Position numbers and translations under genes: made by a program. Shown one piece after another: positions 5,145-5,337 of a stretch of DNA of 5,337 nt. This DNA comes from Bacillota bacterium (lineage in GTDB: Bacteria > Bacillota > Sulfobacillia > Sulfobacillales > Sulfobacillaceae). The stretch spans positions 5,758 to 11,094 of the forward strand of contig JAMCTO010000011.1 of assembly GCA_023381095.1 (NCBI GenBank), given 5' to 3'. The stretch's first letter is position 1, and every line of letters begins with the position of its first letter. Under the pieces are notes generated by a model. The model searched no databases. It was given only the letters and a program-made list of their open reading frames with translations, and had not been told where the DNA came from.

Positions 5145-5190
5145 GAAATGCAGGGGACTAGTCCTCTGCATTTCTTCTCTTTTCTCCTAA
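5145..5190 (+). terminator. Strong intrinsic terminator hairpin
   Basis: A 30-bp near-perfect palindrome spans 5145-5174: outer arms GAAATGCAG and CTGCATTTC, one G/T (wobble) pair, and inner GGACTAGTCC. It is followed by the pyrimidine-rich TTCTCTTTTCTCCT on the plus strand. This fits a rho-independent terminator for plus-strand transcription through the decayed region. On the minus strand no T run follows. A palindrome this regular could alternatively be an insertion-sequence end or a protein-binding site. Confidence 0.65.
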
Positions 5191-5337
5191 CGGGCGGACC
5201 TGCCCACTTAACCTGAAGACAAAATAGCTGGGTATTCACCGTAATGCCAACAACCTTAGCCGATCACAGGGACTCGGATGGCAGCCATTTTAGCTAAACC
5301 CATGCTAGAATGAATTAGCGCCAACATCTTGCATATC
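5175..5337. other. No gene seen at right edge
   Basis: After the terminator tail neither strand has a convincing ORF. The stretch contains a 10-bp palindrome, TTTAGCTAAA at 5289-5298, and the promoter-like sequence described separately. It may be the leader of a plus-strand gene beyond the window. Confidence 0.4.
5303..5311 (+). promoter_or_regulatory. Possible extended -10 promoter reading out of the window
   Basis: TGCTAGAAT combines a TGn extension with a five-of-six -10 hexamer (TAGAAT, 5306-5311). No good -35 box lies at normal distance, which extended -10 promoters can tolerate. The palindrome TTTAGCTAAA at 5289-5298 sits just upstream and could be an operator. Transcription would start near 5318 towards a gene outside the window. 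Confidence 0.35.

Noticed and set aside
1..5337. CRISPR array, tRNA, rRNA or riboswitch
   Set aside because: No regularly spaced repeats, cloverleaf with conserved arms, rRNA sequence or recognisable aptamer pattern was seen on either strand.

Overview
Gene content, compact spacing, strong purine-rich ribosome-binding sites and a G+C content a little above one half point to a bacterium. A Sulfobacillus-like Firmicute or an actinobacterium would fit, but this is inference and no marker gene settles it. The window has two unlike halves.

Right-to-left on the minus strand, positions 2937 to 1 hold a tidy four-gene catabolic operon. It encodes a class II aldolase/adducin-like protein with a large extra N-terminal domain, a zinc-dependent medium-chain alcohol dehydrogenase, a small SCP2-like (sterol/lipid-carrier fold) protein, and the N-terminus of an aldehyde dehydrogenase that runs off the left edge. 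A sigma-70-type promoter lies just upstream of the aldolase gene. The last three genes are tightly coupled: one ribosome-binding site overlaps the preceding stop codon, and the last pair shares an ATGA stop/start. The alcohol and aldehyde dehydrogenases suggest alcohol to aldehyde to carboxylate oxidation, with the SCP2-like protein perhaps presenting a hydrophobic substrate. The substrate itself cannot be read from the sequence.

Positions 3008 to 4188, also on the minus strand, hold a cluster of damaged or odd small genes. An excisionase/MerR-type helix-turn-helix gene has an in-frame TAA inside its DNA-binding domain. A short overlapping ORF follows, then a TadE-like membrane pilin-type gene that appears split by a one-base frameshift in an A run. 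The genes are chained by overlaps, including an ATGA, so they look like a former operon that is decaying.

Positions 4190 to 5337 are gene-poor. On the plus strand there is a clear remnant of an IS4/Tn5-type transposase, internally deleted and frameshifted, and an unrecognised decayed coding stretch. A strong 30-bp hairpin with a T-rich tail and a possible outward promoter lie at the right edge. I see no rRNA, tRNA, CRISPR array or intact mobile element. The right half reads as an eroded accessory region next to an intact metabolic operon.
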